Origin: DATCMH01 sp036563505
GTDB taxonomy: Bacteria > Pseudomonadota > Alphaproteobacteria > Rhizobiales > Beijerinckiaceae
Reading direction: 5' to 3'
Assembly (NCBI GenBank): GCA_036563505.1
Contig: DATCMH010000019.1
Location: 124,001-188,000 of the forward strand
DNA length: 64,000 nucleotides
Shown here piece by piece: positions 24,739 to 32,848 of the stretch (its first letter is position 1; each line of letters opens with the position of its first letter). The notes under the pieces were generated by a model that was given only the letters and a program-made list of their open reading frames with translations, was not told the origin of the DNA and did not search any database. The translations under genes and the position numbers were made by a program.

Positions 24739-25869
24739 ATGGCTGAAACCCTGCGCTACGGCCTCATCGGCGCCGGCATGATGGGCCGGGAGCACATCCG
24801 CAACCTCGCCCTCATCCCGGGCTCGCAGGTCACGGCGCTCTCCGACCCGGACGAAGGATCCCGCGCGGCGAGCGCCCAAGCGGCGGGGCGAGGTGTAGCG
24901 GTCTTTTCCGACCATCGCGCCCTGCTGGAGAGCGGTCTCGTCGACGCCGTGCTCATCGCGAGCCCGAACGACACGCACAAGAGCATCCTCGAGGACGTCT
25001 TTGCCGCGCCGAAACCGTTGGCGATCCTCGTCGAAAAGCCGGTCTGCACGACGCTCGAGGATTGCCGGGTACTCGCCGAGCGGGCGCGCACCCACAAGGC
25101 TCCGATCTGGGTGGCGATGGAGTACCGCTACATGCCTCCTGTCCAGGAACTCCTGGCCGAGCTCAGCGGCGGGGCGGCCGGCAGCCTCAAGATGCTTTCC
25201 ATCCGCGAGCATCGCTACCCGTTCCTGGACAAGGTTGGCGACTGGAACCGGTTCTCCCGTCGCACGGGCGGAACGCTCGTCGAGAAGTGCTGCCACTTCT
25301 TCGACCTGATGCGCCTCATCGCCAAGGACGAGCCGGTGCGCGTCTACGCGTCGGGCGCGGCCGACGTGAACCACCGCGACGAGCGTTACGGCGGCGAGGT
25401 GCCCGATATCCTCGACAACGCCTACGTGATCGTCGACTTCCGCTCAGGCATCCGCGCGATGTTGGATCTCTGCATGTTCGCGGAGGGCTCCTACTTCCAG
25501 GAGGAGATCGCGGCGGTGGGCGACCGCGGCAAGGTCGAATGCCGCATCCCCGGTCCCGCCCGCTTCTGGCAGGACGGACGGGAGGAGCGGGCATCGCAGG
25601 TCGTGACGAGCCCGCGCTCGCCGCAGGGCCCCCGCACCCGCTCCGTCCATGTGGACGAGACGGTGCTGCGCGCCGGCGACCATCACGGCTCGACCTACTT
25701 CCAGCACCAGCGCTTCCGCGCGGCCGTGCTCGACGGCGCTCCCGTCGAGGTCACCCTGGAGGACGGCCTCAAGGCGGTGGCCATCGGCCTCGCCGCCGAG
25801 CGCTCGATCCGCGAACGCCGTGCCATTCCAATCGAGGACATCGGCCTCGCCGCGCCGAAAGCGGCGTGA
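24739..25869 (+). CDS. Gfo/Idh/MocA-family NAD(P)-dependent oxidoreductase
   Basis: A 376-residue Rossmann oxidoreductase. The nucleotide-binding motif is YGLIGAGMMGREHIRN; the catalytic EKP motif is ILVEKPVCTTLEDC; the substrate domain has MEYRYMPPVQELLAEL, REHRYPFLDKVGDWNRFSRR and GGTLVEKCCHFFDLMRLI. It is the last of four tightly spaced genes (16, 4 and 15 bases apart). Family members oxidise or reduce sugar hydroxyls, and some are NAD-dependent glycosidases acting by transient oxidation. An NAD-dependent sulfoquinovosidase family (SqgA) of this fold has been described, so this is a candidate for releasing sulfoquinovose from its glycosides, since no GH31 sulfoquinovosidase is present. Substrate is otherwise unknown. 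Confidence 0.85.
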   Translation: MAETLRYGLIGAGMMGREHIRNLALIPGSQVTALSDPDEGSRAASAQAAGRGVAVFSDHRALLESGLVDAVLIASPNDTHKSILEDVFAAPKPLAILVEKPVCTTLEDCRVLAERARTHKAPIWVAMEYRYMPPVQELLAELSGGAAGSLKMLSIREHRYPFLDKVGDWNRFSRRTGGTLVEKCCHFFDLMRLIAKDEPVRVYASGAADVNHRDERYGGEVPDILDNAYVIVDFRSGIRAMLDLCMFAEGSYFQEEIAAVGDRGKVECRIPGPARFWQDGREERASQVVTSPRSPQGPRTRSVHVDETVLRAGDHHGSTYFQHQRFRAAVLDGAPVEVTLEDGLKAVAIGLAAERSIRERRAIPIEDIGLAAPKAA

Positions 25870-25903
25870 GCCGCCGGCACTGGGACCCGCGGGCACCGAT
25901 CGC

Positions 25904-26281
25904 TCAAGGCCAGAGCCACCAGGCGACGAGAACCGTGCTCATCACCCAGAGCAGGATCACGAACGCGGCGCCAGCCCGGCTGCGCGGCAGGCGCCCTCCC
26001 GCCTCGATCCGCGCCCTGTGCTCGGCGAGGATCGGGGCGGGGATCAACCGGAGTGCCAGCAGGAGCCCGAGCGGGACGATGACGAGGTCGTCGAGGAGGC
26101 CGAGCACCGGGATCACGTCCGGGATGAGGTCGATCGGGCTGAGCGCGTAGGCGACGACGGCGAGCGCGACGAGGCGCGCGGGCAACGGCGTGCGCGGGTC
26201 GCGCGCGGCGCCGGCAAGCGCCGCGATCTCCCGCTTCAGCTCTCGCGCGCGCCGCTTCAGAGCGGCCAGCCGCTGTCCCAT
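25904..26281 (-). CDS. DUF1232 (YkvA-like) membrane protein
   Basis: A 125-residue protein with the DUF1232 hallmark VAYALSPIDLIPDVIPVLGLLDDL, split here as YALSPIDLIPDVIPV then LGLLDDLVI, and a C-terminal transmembrane helix (AAFVILLWVMSTVLVAWWLW). The N-terminal 35 residues are basic and helical. Function is unknown in general; members are small inner-membrane proteins. It is convergent with the preceding oxidoreductase gene (34 bases apart) and divergent from the next. Confidence 0.85.
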   Translation of the reverse strand: MGQRLAALKRRARELKREIAALAGAARDPRTPLPARLVALAVVAYALSPIDLIPDVIPVLGLLDDLVIVPLGLLLALRLIPAPILAEHRARIEAGGRLPRSRAGAAFVILLWVMSTVLVAWWLWP

Positions 26282-26433
26282 CGAGCACCCTGCAGAACAG
26301 GGCTCAAGCCCCGGGCCGGACGGGTCACATAGCTTGTCTACATGGGAAAAACAGCCGCTAGGCGCGCCGGACGGGTTGCGCCGGGGCGCATGACGCCCTT
26401 AATCCCGGTCGCCACGGGAGCCCGGCCGAACCG

Positions 26434-27468
26434 ATGGACGCGAGAACGCCCAAGCTGGATGGGCCCGACGAGGATGCTCCGCCGCAGGAGCCCGAACGCG
26501 CGTCGCGCCGCTCCCGCCGCTTCGCCTGGATCGGCACGGCCGCGAGCATCATCCTGTTCAGCCTGTCGCTCGTCGTGCTCTGGCACATCGTGCGGGAAGT
26601 GGAATACGCGGAACTCCGCAACGCCTTCGTCGGCGCCACGCTGCAGCAGATCGGCCTAGCGACCCTGTTCACGGCGGTGAGCTACCTTTGCCTGACCTGC
26701 TACGACGCGCTGGCCTTGCGCCAGCTCAAGGTCAAGGTTCGCTACCGCACGACCGCGCTCGCCTCCTTCACGAGCTACGCCGTGAGCTTCACCCTTGGCT
26801 TTCCGCTGCTCACGGCCGGCACGGTTCGGTACTGGGTTTACGCGCGGGAGAAGCTCAGCACGGGCAAGGTGGCGAGCCTGACCGTCATCGCCGGCCTCAC
26901 CTTCTGGCTCGGCATGGGGCTGGTTCTCGGCGTCAGTCTGTTGACCCAGGCCGAGTCGCTCGCGCGGCTCACCTATTCCAACCTCAACTTCGTGCGCCTG
27001 CTCGGCCTCGGCGCAGCCGGCGTCGTCCTCGTCTACCTCGTCTGGGTGTCGCAGAAGCGACGCGCCGTGACGATCCAGGGCTGGCGGCTCGAGCTCCCGG
27101 GGTTCCGCCTGACCCTGGCGCAGATGCTGATCGGCGCGGCGGATGTCTGCGCCGGAGCGGCGGTGCTCTACGTTCTCTTGCCCGCCGGGCACCCGATCCC
27201 CTACGAGACCTTCCTCGCCATCTACGTCTTCGCGGCGATGCTGGGCGTCGCCAGCCACTCGCCCGGCGGCCTCGGCGTCTTCGAGGCGACCATCCTGCTC
27301 GCCTTATCCATCCTCCCGCGCGAGCCGGTGCTGGGCGCGTTGCTGCTCTACCGCATCATCTACTACCTCGTCCCCTTCGTCTTCGCCCTCGCGCTGCTCG
27401 CGGGATCCGAGCTTGCGAACCGGATCAGCAAGGCTCGCGCCGAGATGCGGGCCGAAGAGGAGGCTTGA
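26434..27468 (+). CDS. UPF0104 / lysylphosphatidylglycerol synthase-type membrane protein
   Basis: A 344-residue polytopic protein with about eight hydrophobic helices and a charged N-terminal tail, of the LPG-synthase transmembrane (MprF flippase domain, UPF0104) family. Characteristic stretches are YAVSFTLGFPLLTAGTVRYW, FLAIYVFAAMLGVASHSPGG followed by LGVFEATILLALS, and RIIYYLVPFVFALAL. It lacks the cytosolic aminoacyl-transferase domain of MprF, so lysyl-lipid synthesis is not implied; transbilayer lipid movement is the usual suggestion. Its stop overlaps the region just before the phoR TTG start (3 bases), implying co-translation with the phosphate sensor kinase. Confidence 0.85.
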   Translation: MDARTPKLDGPDEDAPPQEPERASRRSRRFAWIGTAASIILFSLSLVVLWHIVREVEYAELRNAFVGATLQQIGLATLFTAVSYLCLTCYDALALRQLKVKVRYRTTALASFTSYAVSFTLGFPLLTAGTVRYWVYAREKLSTGKVASLTVIAGLTFWLGMGLVLGVSLLTQAESLARLTYSNLNFVRLLGLGAAGVVLVYLVWVSQKRRAVTIQGWRLELPGFRLTLAQMLIGAADVCAGAAVLYVLLPAGHPIPYETFLAIYVFAAMLGVASHSPGGLGVFEATILLALSILPREPVLGALLLYRIIYYLVPFVFALALLAGSELANRISKARAEMRAEEEA

Positions 27469-27470
27469 GC

Positions 27471-28784
27471 TTGGCTCGGGCGTCGGATGAGAGCGGGGGG
27501 CGGTCGCTCTCCCTGCGCGGCGCCGCGCTGCGGGGGGCTCTCGTCGCGAGTTCGCTGCTCATCGCCATCGCGGCCCTGCGTCATACCCTGGACGTGTGGC
27601 TCGTTGCCGGCGTCGGGCTCGCGCTGCTGACGAGCGCCGTCCTCATCGTCGAGGATGCCCGGGTCCGAACGCAGGCCGCGCACCGTGTCGGGCGGGTCGA
27701 GGGGCCGCTTCGCCATGCGGACGCGCTCCTCGCCGCGATCCCCGATCCGGTCATCCTCGTGGACCGGCGTGCCGTGGTCGTCGAGGCCAATCCTGCCGCC
27801 CAGGCGCTTCTGCCGGCACTCAAGGCCCAGCACCCGTTGAGCTTCGCCCTGCGCTCACCGGACGTGCTCGGCGGCATCGAGGCCGCGTTGCGCACGGGAC
27901 AGGTGCAGCGCGTCGCCTACGCCGAGCGCGGTCCGACCGAGCGCGCCTTCGAGGTCCAGATCGAAGCCTTGCGGCTGCGCGACGGCGAGGCGCAGGTTCC
28001 TCCCAGCATCGTCCTGTTCTTCCGCGACCAGACTTCGGCCCGGCGCCTCGAGCACATGCGGGTCGACTTTATCGCCAATGCCAGCCACGAGCTGCGCACG
28101 CCCCTCGCGTCCCTGGCGGGCTTCATCGAGACGTTGCAAGGCCCCGCCCGCAACGATCCTGCTGCCCGGGAGCGCTTCCTCGAGATTATGCGCGGGCAGG
28201 CCCAGCGGATGACCCGCCTGATCGACGACCTCCTCTCGCTGTCGCGGATCGAACTGCGGGCCCACGTGCCCCCCGACACTGTCCAGGACCTCGCGCTCGT
28301 GACGCGCCACATGGTGGAAGTCTTGTCGCCGATGGCGAAGGATCGGGGGGTTGCGGTGGTGCTCGACATTGAGGAGGAGCCATTGCCCGTGCTGGGCGAC
28401 CGCGACGAGCTTCTTCGTGTCGTGGAGAACCTCGTCGAGAACGCCATCAAATACGGCGAGAGCGGCGGCCGGGTGACGGTGAGTTTGGGACGCACCCCGG
28501 CCCGGCCGGGCGGCCTTGCGGTCGAGCTCGTGGTGCGCGACGACGGACCGGGCATCGCGCCGGAGCACTTGCCGCGCCTTACCGAACGCTTCTACCGCGC
28601 CGACGTGGCGCAGAGCCGGGAGAAGGGCGGCACCGGTCTCGGCCTCGCCATCGTCAAGCACATCGTCGCCCGCCATCGCGGGCGTCTCGCCATCGAGAGC
28701 GAGCTCGGGCATGGCGCAACCTTTCGCGTCTCACTGCCGGCTGCGGAAGCCGCCCCGTCGAGCGATGTCATGCAGCTGTCATAG
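27471..28784 (+). CDS. phoR: phosphate regulon sensor histidine kinase
   Basis: Sensor kinase that phosphorylates PhoB when phosphate is scarce. The 437 residues comprise two N-terminal membrane helices (GALVASSLLIAIAAL and VAGVGLALLTSAVLIV), a PAS-like domain (AIPDPVILVDRRAVVVEANP), the HisKA box with phospho-His in FIANASHELRTPLASLAGF, and HATPase motifs VENLVENAIKYGE, VVRDDGPGIAPEHLPRL and KGGTGLGLAIVKHIV. The start is a TTG at 27471 placed 7 bases after GGAGG; frames reaching further upstream run inside the preceding gene. It is the first gene of phoR-pstSCAB-phoU-phoB, the usual alphaproteobacterial order. Its 3' end contains the Pho box of pstS. Confidence 0.92.
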   Translation: MARASDESGGRSLSLRGAALRGALVASSLLIAIAALRHTLDVWLVAGVGLALLTSAVLIVEDARVRTQAAHRVGRVEGPLRHADALLAAIPDPVILVDRRAVVVEANPAAQALLPALKAQHPLSFALRSPDVLGGIEAALRTGQVQRVAYAERGPTERAFEVQIEALRLRDGEAQVPPSIVLFFRDQTSARRLEHMRVDFIANASHELRTPLASLAGFIETLQGPARNDPAARERFLEIMRGQAQRMTRLIDDLLSLSRIELRAHVPPDTVQDLALVTRHMVEVLSPMAKDRGVAVVLDIEEEPLPVLGDRDELLRVVENLVENAIKYGESGGRVTVSLGRTPARPGGLAVELVVRDDGPGIAPEHLPRLTERFYRADVAQSREKGGTGLGLAIVKHIVARHRGRLAIESELGHGATFRVSLPAAEAAPSSDVMQLS

Positions 28785-28793
28785 GAGCGTCAT
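28765..28793 (+). promoter_or_regulatory. Pho box with three direct heptamers upstream of pstS
   Basis: ATGTCAT at 28765-28771, CTGTCAT at 28776-28782 and GCGTCAT at 28787-28793 repeat at exact 11-base spacing, the pattern bound by PhoB dimers (alphaproteobacterial consensus CTGTCAT-N4-CTGTCAT). The box overlaps the last codons of phoR and lies 114 bases before the pstS GTG. It should activate pstSCAB-phoU-phoB under phosphate limitation. Confidence 0.8.
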
Positions 28794-28906
28794 AGACCCC
28801 TCGCGAGGAGGGCCGACCTCCTCGCAGGCGGTGTCCGACGCGCTCGCGTGTGACCGCGCAGGTGGCGCGCTCAGGTCCCACGCCGCCCGAACAGGGAGTT
28901 CAACCC

Positions 28907-29959
28907 GTGAAACTCACGACCTTCGCTGCTGCGGCCGGCTTCGCTGCCGCGGCCTTCGTTACCCCGGCCGCGGCCATCGACATCACCGGCGCCGGCGCGA
29001 CCTTCCCCTTCCCGGTCTACGCGAAGTGGGCCGAGGAGTATAAGAAGCAGACCGGCAACGGCCTGAACTACCAGTCGATCGGCTCGGGCGGCGGCATCCG
29101 CCAGATCCGTGCCAAGACGGTGGATTTCGGCGCCACCGACGCTCCCCTCAAGGGCGAAGAGCTTCAGAAGGACGGCCTCGTCCAGTTCCCGACCGTGCTC
29201 GGCGGCGTGGTCCCGGTCGTCAACATCCAGGGTCTCCAGACCGGCCAGCTCAAGCTCACCGGCGAGCTCCTCGCGGACATCTACCGCGGCGAGATCAAGC
29301 GCTGGAGCGACCCGAAGATCAAGGAGATCAACGCCGGGGTGAACCTGCCCGACGCGGCGATCACCCCGGTCTACCGCTCGGACGGATCGGGCACGACCAG
29401 CATCTTCACGAGCTACCTCGCCGAGGTCTCGCCCGCGTGGAAGTCGTCGCTGGGCACCGGCACCACCGTGAACTGGCCCACCGGCCAGGGCGGCAAGGGC
29501 AACGAGGGCGTCGCCGGCACGGTAAAGCAGGTGGCGAACTCCATCGGCTACGTCGAGTACGCCTACGCCAAGCAGAACAACATGCCGGTCGCGCAGCTGC
29601 GCAACAAGGACGGCCAGTTCGTCGCGGCGGACGACGCCACCTTCGCGGCCGCCGCCGCGAACGCCGACTGGTCGGCCGCCCCGGGCTTCGGCATCTCGCT
29701 GACGAACCAGCCGGGCGCTCAGGCTTGGCCGATTACGGGTGCCACCTTCATCCTGGTCTACAAGGAGCCGGCCAACCCCGAGAAGGCCGCCGAGGTGCTG
29801 CGCTTCTTCGACTGGGCCTACAAGAGCGGCGACAAGCTCGCCGCCGACCTCGACTACGTGCCCCTGCCGGACGCGGTCGCCGAGATGGCCCGCAAGGTCT
29901 GGACGCAGGAGATCAAAGGTAAGGATGGCAAGCCGCTCTACACGGGCCGGCAGAGCTGA
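28907..29959 (+). CDS. pstS: phosphate ABC transporter substrate-binding protein
   Basis: Periplasmic phosphate-binding protein, 350 residues. The signal peptide is VKLTTFAAAAGFAAAAFVTP cut after AAA, and phosphate-ligand loops are ITGAGATFPFPVYAKW, GSGGGIRQIRAKTVDFGATD and VYRSDGSGTTSIFTSYLA. The start is a GTG at 28907 after GGGAG; an in-frame codon at 28850 would put 19 extra residues before the signal. It is preceded by a strong Pho box and followed by a 16-bp hairpin that probably sets it above the membrane subunits in expression. High-affinity uptake of inorganic phosphate is the family function. Confidence 0.96.
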   Translation: MKLTTFAAAAGFAAAAFVTPAAAIDITGAGATFPFPVYAKWAEEYKKQTGNGLNYQSIGSGGGIRQIRAKTVDFGATDAPLKGEELQKDGLVQFPTVLGGVVPVVNIQGLQTGQLKLTGELLADIYRGEIKRWSDPKIKEINAGVNLPDAAITPVYRSDGSGTTSIFTSYLAEVSPAWKSSLGTGTTVNWPTGQGGKGNEGVAGTVKQVANSIGYVEYAYAKQNNMPVAQLRNKDGQFVAADDATFAAAAANADWSAAPGFGISLTNQPGAQAWPITGATFILVYKEPANPEKAAEVLRFFDWAYKSGDKLAADLDYVPLPDAVAEMARKVWTQEIKGKDGKPLYTGRQS

Positions 29960-29976
29960 GCCGATCCTGTGCTAAG

Positions 29977-30013
29977 GGAGGGGCTCCGGCGCCAGTCGCG
30001 CCGGAGCCCCTCC
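29977..30013 (+). terminator. 16-bp perfect hairpin between pstS and pstC
   Basis: GGAGGGGCTCCGGCGC (29977-29992) pairs perfectly with 29998-30013 around the loop CAGTC. No U-run follows, so it is better seen as a partial terminator or a 3'-end protector raising pstS mRNA over pstCAB. Confidence 0.7.
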
Positions 30014-30056
30014 AACACGGACTGAAGCCTCTCCCATGGACGATCAGGAGCGCCGG

Positions 30057-31040
30057 ATGACCACCCTGGCGGAACCCGCCGTGAGCACCGTCGCCGCCCG
30101 GGTGCCCACGCGCCGCACGGCCGCCTCGCTCATCGCGGTCGACCGGTTTTTCCGCATCTCGGCCTATGCCTGCGCGCTGCTCGTTCTCCTCGTGCTCGTC
30201 GGCATCATCGGCTCGATGATCTGGGGCGGGCTGCCCGCCTTCCGGCAGTTCGGCCTCAGCTTCGTCACGGGCACGGTCTGGGACGTCAACAACGACGTCT
30301 ACGGCGCCTGGCCGGCGATCGCCGGCACGCTGCTCTCCGCGTTCATCGCGCTCATCATCGGCATCCCGATCTCGCTCGGCATCGCCGTTTTCCTCACGCA
30401 GCTCTCGCCGGGCTGGCTGAAGCGTCCTGTGGCGACCGCCGTCGAGCTCCTCGCCGCGGTGCCCTCCATCATTTACGGCATGTGGGGGCTCTTCGTCTTC
30501 GCGCCGCTCTTCGCGAAATACGTCCAGGTGCCAGTCTCCTCGGTCGTCGAGGGCATGCCGATCGTCGGCACGATCCTCTACGCCCGGGTGCCGTCCGGCG
30601 CAGGCATCATGTCGGCGGGCATCATCCTCGCCTTTATGATCATCCCCTTCATCGCCTCGATCACCCGGGACATGCTCGACCAGATCCCGACGGTGCTGCG
30701 CGAGAGCGCCTACGGCGTTGGCTGCACGACCTGGGAGGTCGTGCGCCACGTCCTCGTGCCGCAGGCCGGCGTCTCGATCATCGGCGCCATCATGCTGGGC
30801 CTCGGCCGGGCGCTCGGCGAGACGATGGCAGTGACCTTCGTGGTCGGCAACGCCAACCGCTTGTCGGGCTCGCTGTTCGATCCGGGCTCCACCATCGCCT
30901 CCCGCATCGCCAACGAGTTCAACGAGGCCGTGGGCCTGCAGCTCAATGCCCTGATCGCGCTGGGCTGCCTGCTGTTCCTCGTGACCTTTACCGTTCTCAT
31001 CGTGGCGCGCCTCCTCGTCGCCCGCGTCCAGGCCCGATAG
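30057..31040 (+). CDS. pstC: phosphate ABC transporter permease PstC
   Basis: Inner-membrane permease, 327 residues from the ATG at 30057 that follows AGGAG; the in-frame ATG at 30036 has no ribosome site. There are six helices, beginning with YACALLVLLVLVGIIGSM; PstC features include GLSFVTGTVWDVNNDVYGAW, AVPSIIYGMWGLFVFAPLF and the loop ESAYGVGCTTWEVVRHVLVP followed by GLGRALGETMAVTFVVGN. It works with PstA, PstB and PstS to import phosphate and lies eight bases upstream of pstA. The intervening hairpin and intact order support a normal operon. Confidence 0.95.
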   Translation: MTTLAEPAVSTVAARVPTRRTAASLIAVDRFFRISAYACALLVLLVLVGIIGSMIWGGLPAFRQFGLSFVTGTVWDVNNDVYGAWPAIAGTLLSAFIALIIGIPISLGIAVFLTQLSPGWLKRPVATAVELLAAVPSIIYGMWGLFVFAPLFAKYVQVPVSSVVEGMPIVGTILYARVPSGAGIMSAGIILAFMIIPFIASITRDMLDQIPTVLRESAYGVGCTTWEVVRHVLVPQAGVSIIGAIMLGLGRALGETMAVTFVVGNANRLSGSLFDPGSTIASRIANEFNEAVGLQLNALIALGCLLFLVTFTVLIVARLLVARVQAR

Positions 31041-31048
31041 GAGCCGTC

Positions 31049-31951
31049 ATGGCCGCCTCCGCCATCGCCTCACCCGAGGTCGCGACCGCGCCGCAGGCCG
31101 CCTGGGGCCGGGTCCGCCCGCAGCGCCGCATCGCCGACCGCATCCTGAAGGTCACCTCGGCGCTCTTCACGGTGTTGGGCGTCTTCGTCCTGGGCTGGAT
31201 CCTCGGCATGCTGGTGATCCAAGGCGTGGGCGGCCTCTCGCCCGCGATCTTCACTAACGTGACGCCGGGTCCTGGCACCGCCGGTGGCGGCCTCGCCAAC
31301 GCCATCGTCGGCAGCCTCGTCCTCACCTTCCTCGGCATCGCCGTCGCGACGCCCGTGGGCGTGCTCGCCGGCACTTACCTCGCCGAGTACGGAGGGCGGT
31401 CGAAGCTCGCCACGATCGTGCGCTTCATCAACGACATCCTGCTCTCGGCGCCTTCCATCCTCATCGGCCTGTTCGTCTACACGCTGATGGTCCAGCCGAT
31501 GGGCGGCTATTCCGGTTGGGCCGGCGGCGTGGCGCTTGCCATTATCGCGACGCCCGTGATCGTGCGCACCACCGAGGACATGCTGCGCATCGTGCCCAAC
31601 ACCCTGCGGGAGGCCGGCGCCGCGCTGGGCGCCCCTCCGGCCAACGTCACCATGGCCGTGACCTGGCGCGCGGCCCGGGCGGGCATCGTCACCGGCATCA
31701 TTCTCGCGATGGCCCGCATCGCGGGCGAGACGGCGCCGCTGCTCTTCACGGCGCTCAACAACAACTTCTGGTTCGACGCTTCCCTCATGGGCGGGATTTC
31801 GAACCTGCCGGTGACGATCTTCCAGTTCGCGCTCTCGCCCTACAGCAACTGGCAGGAACTCGCCTGGGCCGGTGCTCTCTTGATCACCGCCGCGATCCTG
31901 GCCCTGTCCATCATCGCGCGGCTCCTCGTCGGCCAGGAACGCGGCCGATGA
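31049..31951 (+). CDS. pstA: phosphate ABC transporter permease PstA
   Basis: Second permease, 300 residues from the ATG at 31049 after ATAGGAG. PstA signatures are TPVGVLAGTYLAEYGGRSKL, FINDILLSAPSILIGLFVY, RTTEDMLRIVPNTLREAGAA and ILAMARIAGETAPLLFTALN. Its stop overlaps the pstB start as ATGA, so the two are translationally coupled. About six hydrophobic helices are present. Nothing is unusual in length or motifs for an alphaproteobacterial PstA. Confidence 0.95.
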   Translation: MAASAIASPEVATAPQAAWGRVRPQRRIADRILKVTSALFTVLGVFVLGWILGMLVIQGVGGLSPAIFTNVTPGPGTAGGGLANAIVGSLVLTFLGIAVATPVGVLAGTYLAEYGGRSKLATIVRFINDILLSAPSILIGLFVYTLMVQPMGGYSGWAGGVALAIIATPVIVRTTEDMLRIVPNTLREAGAALGAPPANVTMAVTWRAARAGIVTGIILAMARIAGETAPLLFTALNNNFWFDASLMGGISNLPVTIFQFALSPYSNWQELAWAGALLITAAILALSIIARLLVGQERGR

Positions 31952-32811
31952 GCATCAACGAACAGATCAACAATCACGTCGAAGGGGGTTCCTCGATGAG
32001 CACCGCCACCGCCATGGCGCCGATGCAGGTGGCGAGCCGCGCCGCCGACGCCAACGCCGCCATCCGCATCGCCGTCAAGAACCTGAACTTCTACTACAGC
32101 GACTTCCGCGGCTTGAAGGACGTCGACCTCAACTTCTACGACCGCCAGGTCACGGCCCTGATCGGACCGTCCGGCTGCGGGAAGTCGACGTTGCTGCGCA
32201 CCTTCAACCGCATCTACAGCCTCTACCCGGAGCAGCGCGCCACGGGCGAGATCCTGCTCGACGGGCGCAACATCCTCTCGCCGCAGATCGACCTCAACGA
32301 GCTGCGCGCCCGGGTCGGCATGGTCTTCCAGAAGCCCACGCCCTTCCCGATGTCGATCTACGACAACATTGCCTTCGGCATTCGCCTCTACGAGCGCCTG
32401 CCGAAATCCGAGATGGACGACCGCGTCGAGAGCGCGCTCCGGCGGGCCGCGCTCTGGGACGAGGTGAAGGACAAGCTCAAGCAGTCCGGCATGGGGCTCT
32501 CGGGCGGCCAGCAGCAGCGCCTGTGCATCGCCCGCACGGTGGCGCAGCAGCCGGAAGTGATCCTCTTCGACGAGCCCACCTCGGCGCTTGATCCGATCTC
32601 GACGGGCAAGGTCGAGGAGCTCATCGAGCAGCTGCGCAGCGAGTTCACGATCGTCATCGTCACGCACAACATGCAGCAGGCGGCCCGCATCTCGCAGTAC
32701 ACGGCGTTCATGTATCTCGGCGAGGTCGTGGAGTTCGGGCCGACGACCCGAATTTTCATGAACCCGACGAAGAAGCAGACGCAGGATTACATCACCGGCC
32801 GCTTCGGCTGA
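31948..32811 (+). CDS. pstB: phosphate ABC transporter ATPase
   Basis: ATPase of the phosphate importer, 287 residues. Walker A is LIGPSGCGKSTLLRTFNR, the Q-loop is in VFQKPTPFPMSIYDN, the signature is LSGGQQQRLCIARTVA, Walker B is VILFDEPTSALDPIS and the switch His is in IVIVTHNMQQAARIS; FYDRQVTALIGPSG and LYPEQRATGEILLDGRNI are PstB-specific. The ATG at 31948 overlaps the pstA stop; a second candidate start at 31996 follows AAGGGGG and would remove a poorly conserved 16-residue tail. With PhoU it also takes part in phosphate signalling to PhoR. Confidence 0.95.
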   Translation: MSINEQINNHVEGGSSMSTATAMAPMQVASRAADANAAIRIAVKNLNFYYSDFRGLKDVDLNFYDRQVTALIGPSGCGKSTLLRTFNRIYSLYPEQRATGEILLDGRNILSPQIDLNELRARVGMVFQKPTPFPMSIYDNIAFGIRLYERLPKSEMDDRVESALRRAALWDEVKDKLKQSGMGLSGGQQQRLCIARTVAQQPEVILFDEPTSALDPISTGKVEELIEQLRSEFTIVIVTHNMQQAARISQYTAFMYLGEVVEFGPTTRIFMNPTKKQTQDYITGRFG

Positions 32812-32848
32812 GGCAGCGGCACCCGCGCCCGCCGATCAGGAGATCCCG

